From assembly GCA_033398695.1 (NCBI GenBank), contig JAWKAU010000215.1, forward strand, positions 1-64,000: 64,000 nt of DNA, in the 5' to 3' direction. This stretch comes from Orobanche coerulescens. Lineage: Eukaryota > Streptophyta > Magnoliopsida > Lamiales > Orobanchaceae. Shown here in pieces: positions 33,811 to 43,887 of this stretch. Each line of letters starts with the position of its first letter. The stretch's first letter is position 1. Below the pieces are notes generated by a model. That model did not search any database. It was given only the letters and a program-made list of their open reading frames with translations, and was not told the DNA's origin. The position numbers were made by a program, and so were the translations under genes.

Positions 33811-34277
33811 GCCGACGACAAGATCTACGTCGTCGGCTAAAGTTTTTAAAAAAAATTATACTTTAGCCGACGACATATAAAACGGTCGTCGGCTAAACCC
33901 CAGCAATGACCCGACCGTGTTAGACAACACGGTCGGGTCAGTCATACAGTGTGTTTTCCCTTTCTGAGCAGGTGCGACACGGCCCGTGTCCCCTGACACG
34001 ATCGACTAATATTTTTTAAAAAAAAAATTAAACTTTCGCCGACGACTTATAAGAAGGTCATCGGCTAAACACCCGACCGTGTCCATCGACACGGCCCGTG
34101 TCGCACCCGCCTAGAAATTGAAAACACATTGTTTGCCTGCCCCACCGTGTTGTCTAACATGGTCGGGTCATTGCTGGGTTTAGCCGACGACCGTATTATA
34201 TGTCGTCGGCTAAAGTATAATTTTTTTTTTAAAAATACTTTAGCCGACGACGTAGATCTTGTCGTCGGCTAAACCGC
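33811..34277. repeat. Internal inverted-repeat array of CACTA-O
   Basis: Symmetrical block between the Tnp2 and Ptta genes. The outside units are palindromes of the subterminal type (CTAGCCGACGAC... and ...GTCGTCGGCTAAACC). Inside them are second-type words GACCCGACCGTGTT with the inverse AACACGGTCGGGTC and CGACACGGCCCGTG. The centre (about 34030-34068) is again a CCGACGAC palindrome. The two halves are inverse copies around about 34050, so the 467-base block can fold as one long hairpin. The second word type is shared with LTR A. Confidence 0.85.
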
Positions 34278-34990
34278 CACCTTTTATACGTTTCTCGTAC
34301 CTCCCTTTTATTACTTTCTTCTTCTGGTTTAGTCGTCGCCCGTCGCCCGCCGATCGTCACCCAGCCCCAACCGCCCGTCACCTAGCCACCCGTCACCTAG
34401 CCCCCGTCCCGTCGATCGTCACCCAGCCGATCGTCCCTTCGCCCCGTCTTCTGGTTTAGTCGATCTTCCGCCCGCCACTTGACCCTCCGCCCACCCACAA
34501 ACCCGGTCCCATCGCCCGCCCGCCCGCCCGACGCTCCGCCTGCCGCCACAAATGGCCATGAACCCTTGTCCTTATTTTTTTATTTTGTTTGTTGAATTTA
34601 TTGTATTTGTTTGATGAATTTGTTTAGATTATGTGATGAATTAGATAAATTGTTTAATGAGTTGTGATGCAATATTTGATGAATTTAGTATTTTCAATAT
34701 TTTGTGTTTAATGAGTTGTGAATTTGATGAATTTGTTTGAGGAGGAAGGGATTGTATAGCCGGCGTTAATCGAAAGATTAACGTGGTATGGCATTGATAA
34801 TTACTGTTGTGTTGAATTGTGAATTTGATGAATTTGTTTAGATTATTTGATGAATTTGTTTAGAAATATTTGATGAATTTGTTTGAGGAGGAAGGAATTT
34901 TATAGCCGGCGTTAATCGAAAGATTAACGTGGTATGACATTGATAATTACTGTTGTGTTGAGTTGTGAATTTGATTTATTTGTTTAGATT
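34278..34990 (+). promoter_or_regulatory. Probable promoter and leader of the Ptta gene
   Basis: C-rich CCGTCGCCCGCC tract (34330-34560), then T/G-rich DNA with a direct duplication of about 120 bases (34722-34838 and 34868-34990) containing GGCGTTAATCGAAAGATTAA. Looks like leader and intron sequence. No frame of interest. Confidence 0.5.
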
Positions 34991-37419
34991 ATGGATAGAA
35001 TAAAGAAAGCGTTGGGGAAGAAGTCGACAAAGTCGACCACTCCCGATTAGGAGGGGACTTCCGTAGCCTCTTGTAAGGCGGATCCCGGTACACTATACAT
35101 ATCTCAGTGCAGCGTTCGTGCTCGCCAGATACTAGAAGCTACCGGCATGAATGCTGACGATTTTTATAGGGCGACAGATGAGCCCGCTGCACTAGCGCGG
35201 CGTTTATCCTTTCTGACACCACGGCCGACCCCCTCGCAGCCGGAGACTCGTATGCCTCCCATCCACCGACCCACGTCTAGCCCTCACACATCAGGAGATG
35301 TACGGAGTTCCTCGTCCGCGGTGCCCCACGGTCCGCCGCCGACTCTATTCATGCCTCCGATGGTTCCGACTATTTCAGAGGTCGATGAGACGGGAGCCCG
35401 AGTTCCCTTTCGATTGATTAGCCCTGACGAGGCGTACATCTACGAGTCTTGGCCAGACAACATGTTTTGGCGGAGTTGTCGGGTTTCGAAGACGAAACTG
35501 TACGAGGAGATAGAGAGGGAGAAGGAGAAGGGGAAAAATGTAGTCGAGGAGGAGAAGAAAAAGAAGAAGACTCGTGGCCCAGCAAAGGGTCTGGCGCTCG
35601 ACTCGTACGTAAGTAAGCATGGCCGTTATGAGATTCCTCTAGACAGACACGGCCGGCCGGTGATGTCTTCTGACGCTGCGGCGTCATATAGCCGTAATGT
35701 TGGCTTTGTCATTCGGGACAGAGTCCCCGTTTTGTGGCCCGATTGGGGGGACGTGCCGCAGTGCGTGAAGGATGCTTTGAATAATGCTATGTCGGTAAGT
35801 TAATAAATATTTAATAAGTGTTTTTCAATCAACACGTAGTTCTTGAAAATGCAATATGTGATGTTTTTAAATTATTGCGTATTTATGCTGTTCATAGGTG
35901 TGGTTTCTCATTCCCGACTCTCTACTACGTACTTGGTGTGACGAGGTGCAGTCTACCAAGTAAGTCATTTTAATTTATTTTGTATCTACATTGTTTGCGT
36001 AAATTTTTTTCTTACGAATGATATATGTTGTGCAACGTGTGTTGTAGGTACAAATCTTGGAAAAATGAGATGCATATGTTCCGGACAGCCTGGGGTGATA
36101 CCCGAGAGGCTACCCCGGAAGAATTCAAGTTCCGGGAGTACGAGTGGAAGTGGCTACGCGCCCATTTTCGCGACCCAGAGTTCATGGTATGACTAAAATA
36201 CCCTCATATCATTCTTCCTCTGTCAGATTTTATTTTTTTGAATTCTAAATATAAACTCCATTTTTTTAAATTAATGTTTCAGAATATAAAAAATACTTGA
36301 AGTTCCGGTTTTTAAATTAGAAAAATCGGAACTTCATGTATTTTTTTAAAATTCTGGAATATTATTAATATTAAAAAATCGGAATTTTTGTATTCAAAAG
36401 TGGAAATAAATTGTCCATAAAAAAAATAAAAATCTGAATATTGTATTTTATTTATTAAAAAAATGCTAGTATTTAATAAAAATAATAATATTTCAGTTTT
36501 TATTTTTTTTGAATTCTAAATATAAACTCGATTCTAAATAATATTTTTTTGAAGGCGACTAGCTTGACCAACACGGCCAATCGTGGCCGGTCCGATCGAC
36601 CATCACATGCGGGTTCCCGGTCGTTAGCCAGAGTTGCGCACGAGGCCATTTCTTCTGATTCGTTGGACGCATTTGCCTACGTGACTCAGAAAGCATTTCC
36701 GAACCGTCCCGAGGAGCATGCAAGTCTTTTTATTTTATTTTAGTAATAAAATAAATGCCTTTGTATCATACTTTATTGATATTCAAATATTATTTTCATA
36801 TTAACTTAGGAGCGTGTGCGGGAGGAGTCTCAGAGGATGCTTGCCGAGATTGCTCGGGAGCAGATCCGGACTTAGCGAGACTCGACTCGATTCTGCCATT
36901 GGGCGATGATCGATCAGGTCGATCCTTATGTTCGCGCTAGGGTGTGGGGTACCGTCTACCCTCCTAGAGGTAGTCGGTACCGCACTAAGATGATGGGAGC
37001 CGAGGGTCACCATGTATTGAAAGATACCCCCGGTTTCCAGCGCCCTCGCGGACGAGATGCACGGACTGCCTATCTCGAGGAGCTGTTGAGGGCGGAGAGG
37101 GAGCTCCGAGCTGAGAATGAAAGGAGGACTCAAACGCGGTTACATGAGAGCGAGCAGAGGACTGAGTCGCGGTTCCATATATGGCTTTCAACAACATTTT
37201 TTCTTATGTTACAAGCAAAAGTGTAGCCTTAGATGCCTTAAAATTGATCAAACTTGATTTAAGGCTACACATTTTTCAAACGTTATTATTGATATAAATT
37301 AGTGTTACCATAGACTAAATTGAACATCTACGCTAACATAAAATTTGGTGTAGCCGTTGATATTCAAAAAAAGTGTACCTAAACACTAAAAGAAATAGGC
37401 GGGCTTGCTAAAATATTTT

Positions 37420-38311
37420 AGGCGGTCCAAATAAATTATTTTCAACTGTAACGACCCGATTTTTCTAAGGTATTCTATGACTACATTTTTTTTATAATAA
37501 GGAAAACTTGTAGAAATTTCAAGTCGCTACGAAACATATATTTTCTAAAATATTTTGCAGAATTTAAAACGATTTCAAATCTCCAATACAACCGTAAAAT
37601 CCTGCAGCTAGAAATAATTATCAAAAACAATATTAATTGTTTCATATTAACTTGAGTGGAATTTAAAATAAATATGTAATATTAAATATATTTATCATAT
37701 GTAGCCGTTCTCTTCATTCCGAATTACAAAGGTAAAATTTGACTGGGGTGAAAATGAAACAATTAGAAACTTATGGACTAAAATTAAAATCTAGGTAAAA
37801 TGATGGGATATAATATCCCTATCCCGATGAGAAGTCGGTTCCTCATCTCAATCTATCAGAAGTCGTATGACTCTCTTTCCAGCAGGGAATCCCCTTTCCT
37901 CTTCTCTTGTGGAAACTTTCTCCGTGATTAGCAGACCGAGGACAGAGCAAAAATGTCGATGGTGTCATCGCTTAGAGCAATGATCGTACGCTCACCGTGA
38001 ATGATCCGGGTCGGGCTTCCACTAGTTTGATTTGGACTTCCGACGGAAAGGTAAAGGAGTCGGGCTTCGAGATGGGGTTTGGAGGCGACGTAGACGAGTG
38101 GCGATTCAATGCGATCGGCGAGGGCTGGAGTCGCGATGAAAGAAAAATTAGTTTTCACGGTTTTTGTAGAGATCCACACGTATGTTCCCTCAATTGTTAA
38201 AGAAGATTGACCTCCAAAGTTTCTTTGGCATCATCTTCATGTGTAGCTTTTCGTGCTTGCATCTACTACACCTATTTAATCTATATATTCCTGGCCCTTT
38301 ATTTTAAACAG
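37420..38311. other. E2 interior without recognised gene
   Basis: AT-rich to 37800, then a more balanced stretch (37850-38200) that could be a captured 5' exon and leader of a host gene. Its frame (MNDPGRASTSLIWTSDGK...) matches nothing I recognise. Confidence 0.35.
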
Positions 38312-38610
38312 ATCCCTTCAGATGGCTTTCACGCTGTTCCCAAGCTTCATATTCTGGATTTGATTGGAGCCACATGTTCTTTACCAGAAAATCCCGCATT
38401 TTCGAGCTTACCAGAGCTACAGGAACTTTACTTGAGGTAGGTTTGTATGATAGGTATCATAACTTACTTCCTTTGCTAGTTAAAGTTGTTTACTTTTCTT
38501 ATGTATTTGGGCAGACGTATGGAGATATCAGCTTTTCCTTGGCTATAATGACTTTACAACAGTTAAGGATTCTTGACTTCAGCCAAAATCTCCTTCAATC
38601 GATTCCAGAG
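38312..38610 (+). pseudogene. Captured leucine-rich-repeat exons
   Basis: Exon a (38312-38436, after AACAG, before GTAGGT) reads GFHAVPKLHILDLIGATCSL then PENPAFSSLPELQELYLR. Exon b (38515-38610) reads RMEISAF, then after a one-base loss LAIMTLQQLRILDFSQNLLQ. These are plant-type LRRs of about 23 residues. The wording resembles the LRRC40-like family, but that is from memory and uncertain. A further LRR-like piece lies at 41885-41975. Intron is retained, frame is broken. Confidence 0.7.
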
Positions 38611-39434
38611 GTTACATCTCTGTCTCTCCCCATCTCATATAGTCTATAGATAATATCAATTAATCTTGTGCATCTCGGCTTCATCATTTTTTCAATGTAT
38701 TAGATCTCCGAGATATTACTGTATTATTGACATATGATTGCAGATTAATTTTCAATCAGCTTAAAAAGACTTTCTCATTGTATTAGATCACTCCCATATA
38801 AGTGGCATATCAATGCAATTTTTTTTTTGGGTTCAATAAATATTTCTCAGTTTATTAGATTTGCATAAATGACTTCCTTTTATTGAAGTTGAATAAGAGC
38901 TTGTAAATGATTGTGTACTGAAGTGCAGAGTCTGAGCTTCTAGTGCCTATTATTCTAGGATATTGGTTGGCATAGACTTCTTATTTGATTAAACAATAAA
39001 TTATTTCGAAAGCTCAATTATAAATTACTAGTTAAGATTTGTATTTATCTCTAGTTATACAAAAAGTTAGATCTTCCATCTACTTTTCTGTTCCAATATT
39101 TGAAATTTAAAGAAGAAAATTCTGAGAGGGGTGGAGCTGATTTGAAAGTTAGATCTTCCATTATGCATCAGCTATTTGTAGTTGAGAAATATTGAAGCAA
39201 TAAAGGAATAAATGCTAAGGATAGTCTGAGAGAGTCAGTAGCCTTCTTACAATATTTTATTAGCACTTTCGAAGGAATCTCGTACAATAAGGTCGAGTCT
39301 TTATCATCGACAACTGCATCGAAAAATGCAGTTATCATGTCTGTGAAAATATGTGCTTTATTACTTGAAATTTGTATAGATAAATTAATGTATTGTTGAT
39401 GCTCCTAAAATGAATTTTATATTTTCTTATACAG

Positions 39435-39515
39435 ATGAGAGAGATGATCTATCAAAAGTTGATTCAGATAAATTCAAATCAATGACTGAGGAAGTTGATA
39501 ACTTGCATCAGCTAG
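39435..39515 (+). pseudogene. Captured exon of an unrecognised gene
   Basis: Between ATACAG and GTAGCT there is an open stretch reading DERDDLSKVDSDKFKSMTEE then VDNLHQL. It looks like a charged helical or coiled-coil exon. Family not recognised. Confidence 0.45.
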
Positions 39516-39592
39516 GTAGCTTTTACAAAGAAATATTTTGCTGCGTGTCAATTCTCTTTTTCTTTACGTAAATGGCCTACTCAGTTATACAC

Positions 39593-39607
39593 ACACACAC
39601 ACACAAC

Positions 39608-39647
<40 letters not shown>
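39593..39647 (+). repeat. (AC)n(AT)n microsatellite
   Basis: ACACACAC tract followed by ATATATAT, in non-coding DNA of E2. Confidence 0.95.
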
Positions 39648-39648
<1 letters not shown>

Positions 39649-39839
39649 TCTGAATATGAGTCTATATCTGTCCTGGATTAAAGCTTATATGTTGATTTTA
39701 TTTTTTACTTTTTTGAACTTTGATTAGTGCTAGAAGTTGTGTTGTATGAACTTTGCGGGCAGGATGATTGGAATTGGAGTTGGTTTTGTTGTGAATTTGA
39801 TTTTGTTGCTGACATTTTATGTTTAATTTATTTGCTCAG

Positions 39840-40735
39840 AATACCATTTGGGTCAGCTCAAGGCTAAAATTGCAAAGCTGAGGACACAACTATTGGAGCC
39901 CCCAAAAGTATGGACTATTTTGCTTTTTTTTTTCTTCTTCCCTGTGGTGAAAAAGTATCAGAATCATATCTTTGTTTCATTTGCATGGGTTTGAATTGTG
40001 AGTGAAAGTTTCTAAGTATTACTATGCCCCATATGCAAGTCGATCTTATATATTGACGATTCTTTGGTGGTGGATCAGGGAGCTAGTGGAGGTGGTGAGG
40101 GCTTCGAAGTATCAAAATATGGGCATGGCCTGTCGCACTGATAGGTTTTCCCAGGTTGGTGGTTTGATTACATTAGGACATACGTGTGTAAGAAATTAGA
40201 TGAACATAATGATCAATTAAGATACTTCTATTGAAGTTATTTTCTCATTTACAGTGGTCTCGGTCATTTTCTACAATGTCATTCTTTGTTAGTTCATTAG
40301 ATTGTCTTGTTTAGGTTATAGTGTATCTAAATTTATCCTTTCTTATACTCGATACCTTTTTATAATTTTAAAGATACAATTTTTCCCTCTAGTGTCAGAA
40401 AATCAACACTTTTGACCATTTTGACGGGGACACAGTCGGAAGTCGCATCATATGAGCGCATCATATGAGTTCACCACACTTACCTGTATCCCTGATATTA
40501 TTCACTATAATGATACAAAAATTCAACTGCTCGATCTTCCTGGAATTATAGATGGTGCATCCGAAGGAAAGGGCCGTGGTAGGCAGGTAATTATATTTGC
40601 AGTTGACGGAAAGGGTTGTGGTAGACAGAAAAGAATGAGGTCTGGGGTACATCCTGACATAAACTTCTTGTTTTTCAGGTTATTGCAGTTGCCAAATCAT
40701 CGAATCTTGTATTGATGGTTTTGGATGCCTCCAAA
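39840..40735 (+). pseudogene. Captured DRG-family GTPase exons
   Basis: DRG proteins are conserved translation-associated GTPases. Exons with correct borders: 39840-39907 (YHLGQLKAKIAKLRTQLLEP); 40079-40154 (GASGGGEGFEVSKYGHG, where one base is lost before RVALIGF so the frame shifts to a stop); about 40393-40586 ([19 protein letters not shown], then [30 protein letters not shown]); 40679-40735 ([19 protein letters not shown]). The P-loop is divided over the second intron, and the DLPG (G3) motif is intact. A 13-base tandem duplication (CGCATCATATGAG twice, 40445-40470) breaks the third exon. The N-terminal and C-terminal exons are absent. DNA-level capture, non-functional. Confidence 0.9.
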
Positions 40736-41397
40736 GTAATTGGCAGTTATGAACTGCTCTTGGATAGTTATTTGTTTTTCTTTCATATTTTTGAACTGCA
40801 CATTTCTAAGGTTCATCTGTATTCATAATTTATGTGATGCTTTCAGTCTTGAAATATTTGTTTGCTTGCACTCATTGACTAGGAAAAATATTCGTTTTCC
40901 TACAACAGGTCACTATTTTGATGTCTTATATATTTAGAACATGATGCATATCCTGATAATTAGTTCGACTCAAAACACTTCTGAATACATATGCTTTAGA
41001 AAAAATGTCACGAAAGCAGTATTAGTTTGATGCTAATATTACATGACTGCTACTATGGCCTTTCGAGTTGCTGCATTGTATGTTATTCAACAAAGTCAGT
41101 AATTGGCATAATTTTCTGTTTGCTTGCTTTAGCCGACATAATTTGAACCCTCTCTCATTTGGAGCTTAGATACATTTGTGTATCCTACTAATTCCTTGAT
41201 GTGAAAGAAGATTTGATATTCGTTTCAATCAGAAAATTCTTTTCCATTTACGGCAGTGCTACTGGCCTCGACAATTTTCCTGGCACCTGATCATTCATCT
41301 TCTGAAGTTACATGGCTGGTCATGATTTGTTTAGCATTTCTTGCTAGGTGAAAATATAGATATTTAATATCATTATCATTATCATTTACAATTCTAG

Positions 41398-41506
41398 GTT
41401 CGAGATGCCTTATAATATCTGGTGCGGTGGGTTCAATTCCATGATTGCCAATGATGTAAGGTTCAATGCAGATAAAAAGCAAGTCGAAAACTATTATTCC
41501 ACCAAG
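41398..41506 (+). pseudogene. Captured CWC16/CCDC130-like exon
   Basis: Between TTCTAG and GTTAGC the frame reads MPYNIWCGGFNSMIANDVRF then NADKKQVENYYSTK. This is the N-terminal block of YJU2/CWC16 (CCDC130/CCDC94) splicing-related proteins, family wording MPFNIWCGGCxxMIxKGVRFNAEKKxVGxYYSTKI. The second Cys of CGGC is Phe here, so a metal ligand is lost. A single exon, third host gene in E2. Confidence 0.85.
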
Positions 41507-41884
41507 GTTAGCTAAAAGTCACTATATATGTTCAACTAGATTTTGTAGTAGCTAGCTATGATTTGGAGAAAGTATGAGTTTGTGTGCTCAACTAGATTTG
41601 TTTCGGCATAAATGTATGCATGGTATTTTTTCGTCTTGAAAAGAATGTTATACTACTTTAATGGTTTTTATTTAAAAATCGGTATTGTGTTTTTGCATTA
41701 AAATATTGGTTGCTTATAATGGTAGTTTTTCACGCTTTATTTCTAGTTTATCATGATCATGGTATGTCATGTGTTTTGTATCAGAATTTAACTGATGTGC
41801 TCTGTAGTTTTTTTTTTTTTTTTTTTTTTCTAATTTTTGTAATTTTTAGTTAAATTTTGTTTAGTTTTGTGATTTGTAATAATT

Positions 41885-41975
41885 GGCCACAAACTGGCTA
41901 GCATACCAGTGGAGGTTGGGAACTTCCTTCAACTGAGGGAGATAATGCGGGCTCTTCTCAAATACAACAACATAC
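41885..41975 (+). pseudogene. LRR-like captured piece
   Basis: Reads KLASIPVEVGNFLQLREIMR then ALLKYNNILYN and a stop. The LASIPVEVGNFLQLRE part is LRR-like; it could belong to the same source gene as 38312-38610, which would then enclose the DRG and CWC16 pieces. Low certainty. Confidence 0.45.
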
Positions 41976-43106
41976 TCTACAACTGAGAGTGCGAGGAAAG
42001 AAGTCGGAGACGCAAAACATTCTGCTCGACGTAGACCATGAGGCAACTAGAGCTGTCGTTTTGGGGGGGCTGAGATGATGAAATTTTGCTAAGTGACTCA
42101 AGTAGTTTTGTTGTATTTATCGATTGCAATGGTAACTTGTTCTTAGCTATTAAATAGTACTTAAGCTAATTGTTGAATGACATTTTAAGTTAGATTTTGG
42201 ATGTTGGGTTATGTAAGTGCATTTGGTTGTTTGATTATGGATTGAATATTTGGCAGTCATGTATTTTGGATGTTGTTATGGTTGACAGTGTTTTAATGGT
42301 ATTGACTGTTTTATGGTAATATCTATTTTTCAATATAACATGTTGCTTTTTACCATGAAAAATGTTGGTAAAAATCTGCAAAAATATAGCCATAGATTTT
42401 AATTTATAATTCTTCCCGTTGACAAAATATAGAAATTGTGTTGGCAAAGATTAAAAGTGTGTTGGCAAAAGTTAGAACTGTTCATATATAAGTGTAGCCA
42501 TAGTGCTAAAGTTGTTGGTAAAGATGTCAAAGTGTTTCACAATTTAATGTTACATTAGACCTCATGAGAGTTAGCATAGGTCTACAGCTACACAAATATT
42601 TGTGTCACTAAATATATAAAAAGTGTAGCCTTAAGTCTACAGCAATACAAAATCTAGTGTTGGCACAGACATGAAAAGTGTTGGCATAGGGTCTATTGTT
42701 ACACTTTTTTCACATGTTACGAAAAACAAGAAAAGTGTTACCTTAGACCCCTATGGTTGCGGCCGTTTTTGTAACACCTTCAAATTGGGTTAAAGTGTAG
42801 TCGTAGCCTGTTTTTTTGCCTTCAGCAACACTTTTTGGACTTCTGAACACAGTTTTTCAGGTGTTGCTGAAACCCATATATGGTGTAGTGTTAGAGAGTT
42901 TCCAGAGACAGCAGCAGGCCATGATGGACTATATGATGACGCTGACTCAGACCATTACTCAGGCTGGACTGCAGGCACCTGCTCCACCGCCTTATCTCTT
43001 CGGACAGACCCCATCTTCACAGCATCGTGACGAGGATCTAGAAGATGGTGGTAATCCTTCTACTACTACATTTCGACATTTAGATGATTTTGGCAGTGGA
43101 TTGTAG

Positions 43107-43379
43107 TTGAGTTGTTGTAGTACTCTTGTATATTTATATTTGTGTTACAATTGTGTAAGTGATGTTATTGACGCTACTAGTATGTTGATGAAATTAATGT
43201 TCTTGAATGTGTTGTGCATTGTGATGCATATAATGTTGGGCATATTATTAATGGTATTAGTTGAATGTGTTGCGCGTTGATTGTTGTTGATAATGAGAGC
43301 TGGTGTATAAAAATTGCAGGTGCAAAAAATATAGGTTTTGGGATCCCAAAATCTGAATTAAATTTTTTTTTAAAAAAGG
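43107..43379 (+). other. Ptta 3' region
   Basis: Untranslated-type T/G-rich DNA between the Ptta stop and the right subterminal array. Nothing else is seen. Confidence 0.5.
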
Positions 43380-43870
43380 GATTTAGCCGACGACATATAA
43401 GACGGTCGTCGGCTAAAGTAATTTATTTTTTTTTTAAAAAAGGGTTTTAGTCGACGACATATAAGACGGTCGTCGGCTAAAGTAATTTATTTTTTTTTTA
43501 AAAAAGGGTATTAGCCGACGACCGTCTTATAGGTCGTCGTCTAAAATAATTTAATTTTTTTTTAAAAAAATGGTTTTAGCCGACGACATATAAGACGGTC
43601 GTCGGCTAAACTCTATTTTTTTTTTAAAACCAGTTTTAGCCGACCGGCTCATTAAGGTCGTCGGCTAATTTTTTTTTTTCCAACAGGTTTAGCCGACGAC
43701 CGTGTAGTAGTGGTCGGCTACTCGTTGAACTTTAGCCGACGACTGCACAAAAGTCGTCGGCTAAACCTTGGCCGACGAATATCGGCCGACGGTTTTTTAG
43801 CCGACGGCTGGCATGATTAGCCGACGACTTTGGGATTTAGCCGACCACTTTAAGTCGTCGGCTAAAATCT
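43380..43870. repeat. CACTA-O right subterminal palindrome array
   Basis: About eight pairs of TTTAGCCGACGAC and its inverse with centres such as ATATAAGACG, separated by poly-A/T spacers, becoming irregular near the end (43690-43868, GGCCGACGG variants). Confidence 0.88.
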
Positions 43871-43887
43871 GATTTTTGGTAGTGATA

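Larger units (their letters stand above)
37175..42890. mobile_element. CACTA transposon E2 with captured genes
   Basis: The right end is ...CCATATATGGTGTAGTG (42890). Inward it reads CACTACACCATATATGGG then TTTCAGCAACA. The left side reads CCATATATGGCTTTCAACAA from 37175, the same repeat without its first seven or so bases. The TTA after the right end and GGTT before the left fit a TTA duplication with loss of the outermost bases; removing E2 joins ESRL to ESFQRQQQ in the Ptta frame. Subterminal GTGTAGCC, GTGTTGGC and GTGTTACC words lie at both sides (37210-37385, 42440-42830). There is no transposase; the interior holds host exons with introns. Related to E1 by terminus, not by cargo. Confidence 0.82.
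34991..43106 (+). pseudogene. Ptta/En-Spm (Transposase_24) gene, interrupted
   Basis: Second gene of the CACTA pair, a TNPA-like DNA-binding partner. Exon 1 34991-35794 starts MDRIKKALGKKSTK and has TAG at 35048-35050, then a Pro/Ser-rich region, a Lys/Glu-rich stretch and TRGPAKGLALDSYVSKHGRY. Exon 2 is 35898-35959 (VWFLIPDSLLRTWCDEVQST). Exon 3 is 36048-36186 (KSWKNEMHMFRTAWGDTREA, FREYEWKWLRAHFRDPEFM). Exon 4 starts at 36555 (NRGRSDRPSHAGSRSLARVA, then AFAYVTQKAFPNRPEEH). Exon 5 starts at 36811 with a TAG near 36873, then GTVYPPRGSRYRTKM and a coiled coil (LLRAERELRAENERR). CACTA E2 cuts the coiled coil at 37174. It resumes at 42891 as ESFQRQQQAMMDYMM and ends at TAG 43104-43106. Introns have GT/AG ends; the fourth may use GC. 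Confidence 0.88.
20685..43884 (+). mobile_element. CACTA-O: large En/Spm-type CACTA transposon
   Basis: The left end CAATACCAAAAAAAG (20685) and the inward-read right end CACTACCAAAAATC (43884) are a terminal inverted repeat with one change in CACTA. Flanks are ATA at 20682-20684 and ATA at 43885-43887. Both ends carry arrays of TTTAGCCGACGAC words. Two genes on the plus strand, Tnp2-type and Ptta-type, form the standard En/Spm pair. The 23.2-kb span includes two later insertions, LTR element A and CACTA E2, leaving about 9 kb of original element. Both genes also carry point lesions, so the copy is dead as an autonomous element. Confidence 0.92.

Noticed and set aside
34259..34459. Pro/Ser-rich frame before the Ptta gene
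   Set aside because: Lies in a CCGTCGCCC-type low-complexity tract without a conserved start; treated as leader.
37447..37470. TGTAACGACCCGATTTTTC as a possible LTR start within E2
   Set aside because: Looks like common LTR tips, but no matching end, duplication, primer site or second copy was found in the window.
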